Of a stretch of DNA of 64,000 bases, positions 60,001 to 64,000 are shown in pieces. Origin of the DNA: Epiperipatus broadwayi (Eukaryota > Onychophora > Udeonychophora > Euonychophora > Peripatidae); the NCBI GenBank assembly GCA_028023455.1, contig JAQFVV010012396.1, forward strand, positions 23,953,330 through 24,017,329, written 5' to 3'. The stretch's first letter is position 1. Each line of letters starts with the position of its first letter. Made by a program: the position numbers and the translations under genes. Below the pieces are notes generated by a model. It saw nothing but the letters and a program-made list of their open reading frames with translations. It searched no databases and had not been told where the DNA came from.

Positions 60001-62489
60001 ACTTTTTCCTTAATTAAAGAAATGATGTATATATTGAACTTGAAGTGCACATACTGAAGCTGTATTACAAATTAATAATTGCTTCATGTTCCCTATTCAT
60101 AACTTATACTACAAATAATGTAAAAAAATATTTTGCTGCTATTTTTTCTGTATTTTAATTGCAATATTTTGTTGCAAATACTTTTACTACTTTATATATT
60201 AAAATTCTGTATTTTTATTTGACAATAACATTTATTAAAAACTGAATTACTCTTAGTAGTTTAATTTGGTGGTAGAGTGACATACTAAAGCTCACTTCTA
60301 TCATTCTAACATATATTTTTCATGAACTATCAAGTAATGCATTAAGTCTCAATTTCTGTTCTTGTAATATTTTTAAAATAACTAAGTTTGATAACAAGTT
60401 TTCATTAAAGATATGAAAACTAATTAATAATATTAATTGTATGGTATTTGTTTAGAAGTTCATAAAAAGTTCAAGCATAAAAACTGAAATACAGAAGTAA
60501 TGAATCATGGACATTGACTTTCATATCCACCAATCTATCACTGCAGGAAAAAAACTACTAAATTATAAATATTGTTAGAATAATTGTGTTTGTTATCTAT
60601 TTTTGTCTATTATATAAAGGTGTCCAATTCAATTCCATATAATTGATTAAATTTATTCAATATATGTTCATTCTCTTTTCCATGTATTAATCTTAATTCC
60701 TCTATTCTCAACATAATCTTACATCCTGCCTTGTCTATAATTTTTGCTATGTATTTCTATTAAATGAATGTCTGTGTTCATGAACACAATTAGTAAAAAG
60801 TTCAGAACTACTTTATAAAATAAATGATTTAAATGATGGTGTTTATGTATGGTGATGATGTATATGTTTCTTTTTAGTTTTGTGGAAACCTCAATTAAGA
60901 AATTGCTGTAATACAATAAGAACCTTGTGACTAGTTTTTGATTAATTTTTGTTTATTAATCCAAGAAATAGGTGATTATTTTCTTATTTGTTATCGACCT
61001 AATTGCCATAAAATTGTTAATGGATTTAATGCCATAAAATATTTATATTTCTCAGGCTAAAAATCTTTTAGTCGCTTGCCTCTTTCATATGCCATCTGCA
61101 ATTAAATTGTTTAGTATATATGTGTTATTCCAAAAGAAGAATTATGAAATAGTTATTTAAGTAAATTATTATCTTTAGATACCACTTTAACAAACACTAT
61201 TGATGAAAATTACTACAAAAATAAAGATACTTTTATTGATAGATGTAGTCTTGTAGATTGTGTTATTAACACTAGTTCTTTATTTTTCTTAAACACCTTC
61301 ATATGCTTATAATTTTTTTTTCATTTAGAAAATCCCGCACATAAAATAAGATAACAGAGAAGAAAAATCCAAACAAACAACCAATATCATAAAGTTTTCA
61401 AATCAATTGAAATACAGTAATTAAAAAAAAAAACTTTCGTACAATACCTTTGATTTGAAAGGAAATTTGCTTAAGCTAAACTATCCGTGGTCTTAATGTG
61501 AAAGTTATTAGACTGAAAACACAATTAAAAAATAAATTAACTCTAATGCTTATTATTCGGTGAAGATGCTTTTAAGTCTAAGTCTTGTAGTGACATCTTG
61601 AGTACACGAAGCTGACAACATTAGTTACTAATAAAGAAAAGACCTAGAAAGATATTACCTGGATCATCAGGAGACTAAACTCTGCTTGCTTGGAACTTTA
61701 CTGTGGTCAACCAATCAAACTGAAAAGCTTTCAAATGTAATTTTAAAAGTGATGAACAAATGTGCTAACATAAGAAATAAATGAACTGAAATACTGATAA
61801 AACCATTAAATTTGAAGCTATTTAGTTGTACATTTAAAGTAATTTAAGATTTCTGCAAAAAAATAAATAATTGCTTAAAGTTGTAAGTTCAAAACTGAGA
61901 AAAAGATTTAAAAAAAAGACTGTCCCCCTCCCCCCATTATAAACGTTATTCAAAATTATGTCTTTTAAAAATCTGAAAGGCATTTTTTGAAAGAGAAAAT
62001 ATTTTTATTTATGAAATAAAATAGTACACCTTTATTTCTTTTCAACAGAAATAAAATACTTATGTATATAAATAAGAAAAATTCTAATTTGAAAAAAAAA
62101 AAACAATCCATGGCAAAATAAATAGATCAAGTGATCATTATTTTTTCAGGATGATTAAATAGTTTTGAAACTAACACATAATCTTTATTTTATTGACTTA
62201 ATTTGTATGAATTAAATTGTACATTTATATTAATAATCAAATTTTCAGACTGGTCAATTTCAATGAAGATGCTATGCTTTCTGCTTTTTGATAACTAAAA
62301 CAAAACGTCTTAACAAAGTTTCTTTTACAAACTTTTTCATTAAAGTACATTGTGCAAATTATTATACCTGTAGACTGACAGGACGCAAGAGCTAAATGAT
62401 CTTGGATAAAGACTTAGTTTTTACTTCTGATGTTTGAACTGCACATGATCTCTAATTGTCCAAATATCCATTTATTTTTCATGGTCTGG
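57004..62489. other. AT-rich non-coding stretch
   Basis: About 5.5 kb without a convincing gene. A less AT-rich patch at 57780-58100 and a short G run at 58845-58854 stand out, but no frame, splice pair or repeat family could be supported. Confidence 0.35.
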
Positions 62490-62820
62490 AATCATTATCA
62501 TTATCAACCATTGTCAATCCACTGCAGGATCTCTTCAAGTTCAATCCAACTTCTCTGATCTTTAGCTTCTCTTCTCCACATCACTCCTACAGACTTTCAT
62601 ATTTCATCCAATCATCTCACATGTTGTTACTTTCTGGATTTTTTATAATCTTTTGAAATCCAGTTTAAGATTTCAATTGTCCATCTATTATCATCTCTTC
62701 TAGCAATATGTCCAGCCCAACTCTACTTCAGCCTTTCAATTTTTTCAATTAGGTCAGTAACACCTGTTTGTTCTCTTACCCATATATTGCATTTTGAGCT
62801 CTTCTTGTTACTCTTAACAT

Positions 62821-63294
62821 CTATCTCTCCATACTTCTTTGAGTGGTATGAAGTCTCTGCATTGCCCTTCTGTTAAGTGCCCGCATCTCAGATCCATAAG
62901 TAAGAACTGGTAAAACACATTTATTAAAAATTCTCCTTTTAAAACACATAGGCATATTTTCTTTTAGTATCAAGTTATTTCTATCAAAAGCACTCCAACC
63001 AAGTTTAATTCTATGATTAATTTCATCCATTATGTTTCCATCTGCATTAGTAATCTGACCAAGAAAGCAGCTATTAACTTCTTTTAACTCATCATAATCA
63101 ATTTTTATTTTAATATTTTGAGAAAATCCATTGAACATTACTTTAGTCTGTTTAACATTTATCTTTAGTCCTACTTCCCTTCTTTCATCTGAGAACTCCT
63201 GCAACATTTCCTGCAGTTCTAAAACATTATTTGCAAAAACAACCACAGCATCTACAAAATCTAAATGACTTAAATAATTTCCATTTACTTTCAC
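62821..63294 (-). pseudogene. RT motif C and thumb region of RTE-like copy C
   Basis: A 157-residue frame that aligns with the palm end and thumb of RTE-like RTs: LSHLDFVDAVVVFANN at motif C (family form LRFADDVVL), ELQEMLQEFSDERREVGLKI, TKVMFN, then RIKLGWSAF and VLPVLTYGSEM. The second catalytic Asp of the ADD motif is Ala. The frame overlaps the neighbouring RT frame by 68 bp in another phase, so a frameshift separates them. Confidence 0.8.
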
Positions 63295-63808
63295 TCCTTT
63301 CCATTTTAATCCACAACATACTTTTTACAGCACTGCTGCAAAAAGTTTTGGAGATGAAGTCACTCTGTCTTACACCCTTTTTAATGTTGGCTTTTCTAGT
63401 ATCATTATGTAATCTAATTGTTGCTATTGCATTTTTATAAATATTCTTCAAAATATGACAATATCCTGGATGATCCAATGCTTTAATAACTGAAGAAATA
63501 TTTATAGAATCAAATGCCTTTTCATAAATTACAAATCCAAAGCATAATGGCAACTGATGTTCATTTATCCTTTCTATAACTTCTCTCAATACCTGGATAT
63601 GATCTACTGTACTAAAATGACTTTTAAATACAGCTTGTTTCCTTGGTTGGTGAAAATACAATGTTCTCTGTAGATGAGTTGTAATTATCTTGGTAAAGAT
63701 TTTGTATAAAACTGATAAAAAGCTGATAAGTCTGTAATTTCTAATATCTTTTTTATCACCTTTTAAAAATATTAATATGAATAGTACATTCTTCCAATCA
63801 TCAGACAC
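63227..63808 (-). pseudogene. RT fingers and palm of RTE-like copy C
   Basis: A 193-residue frame with GDKKDIRNYRLISFLSVLYK, then QPRKQAVFKSHFSTVDHIQV, motif A as FVIYEKAFDSI, and KGVRQSDFISKTF for motif B (family form KGVRQGDTISPKLF). The catalytic Asp of motif A (FVDYEKAF in copy A) is Ile, and motif B has lost its Gly and Pro. The last 30 residues are out of frame. With motif C also mutated, this copy cannot encode an active enzyme. Confidence 0.8.
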
Positions 63809-64000
63809 ATCTTTATCATTTAGACATTTTCTATATAATTTTGCTAAAAAAAATCTATTTCTTCACCTGTTTCTTTTAATATATCAATTATATTTCCATC
63901 ATTACTTGAAGCCTTTCCTTTCCACATAAATTTAATTGCATGTATCACTTTTTCATTTAATATTCTGGGCAATTTAAAAGATATAATAGATATAGGATGT

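Larger units (their letters stand above)
62490..64000 (-). mobile_element. RTE-like LINE, copy C, 3' half, runs off the window
   Basis: The third minus-strand copy of the family at 2359-6760. The 3' end has an irregular CATTAT/CATT tail on the plus strand (62490-62510) and the same 3' UTR as copies A and B. Two overlapping RT frames follow, and the element continues past the window edge toward its endonuclease. Confidence 0.8.

Overview
The window looks like intergenic or intronic DNA from an invertebrate animal. It is very AT-rich by eye, has long (TA)n, (ATT)n and (GATA)n tracts, and every recognisable coding region belongs to a transposable element. I found no host gene, operon, rRNA or CRISPR array. 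RTE-like and CR1/Jockey-like LINEs, Penelope-like elements (PLEs), a Ty3/gypsy remnant, tRNA-derived SINEs and many small palindromic elements together fit molluscs, chelicerates and other invertebrates. The species cannot be assigned from this sequence.

Layout. 0.4-2.4 kb: a degraded hammerhead-bearing repeat, then a decayed plus-strand LINE interrupted by a TTAA-flanked MITE. 2.4-10.2 kb: two minus-strand decayed RTE-like LINEs, the second carrying a tRNA-derived SINE. 11.8-13.0 kb: a poly(A)-tailed SINE followed by three copies of a small repeat that combines a type I hammerhead-ribozyme-like fold with RNA polymerase III box-like motifs; two copies form a 408-bp inverted dimer. 14-25 kb: an (ATT)n tract, several palindromic MITEs, an LTR-like repeat with an internal 141-bp duplication, and a retroposed tRNA-like unit with a 14-bp target duplication. 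30.1-31.7 kb: a 5'-truncated LINE whose 449-codon reverse-transcriptase frame is still open. 32.3-38.4 kb: a decayed gypsy integrase fragment between two 1.1-kb LTR-like repeats, one of them split by a 2.6-kb nested insertion. 40.5-43.8 kb: a PLE (RT plus C-terminal GIY-YIG) with a large inverted partial copy at its 5' side. 46.2-47.5 kb: a second, different PLE with a small 5' inversion. 48.9-49.6 kb: a 678-bp foldback element. 51.5-53.6 kb: a second LTR-like copy and a duplicated repeat. 54.2-57.0 kb: a (GATA)n domain. 62.5-64 kb: a third RTE-like copy running off the window edge.

The most interesting candidate is the hammerhead-bearing repeat at 12.1-13.0 kb (and 0.43 kb). Two copies keep the CUGAUGA core strand, a 5-bp stem II, a minimal stem III and a two-part stem I. 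All copies share one substitution at the general-base position (G12 to A). The combination resembles schistosome Sm-alpha SINE-like repeats and animal retrozymes, but assignment to either is inference.

Function. Nothing here suggests cooperating host genes. The window is a record of nested insertions: MITE in LINE, SINE in LINE, a large insertion in an LTR, and PLE insertions with 5' inversions. All alignments were made by eye; no database search or folding program was run.
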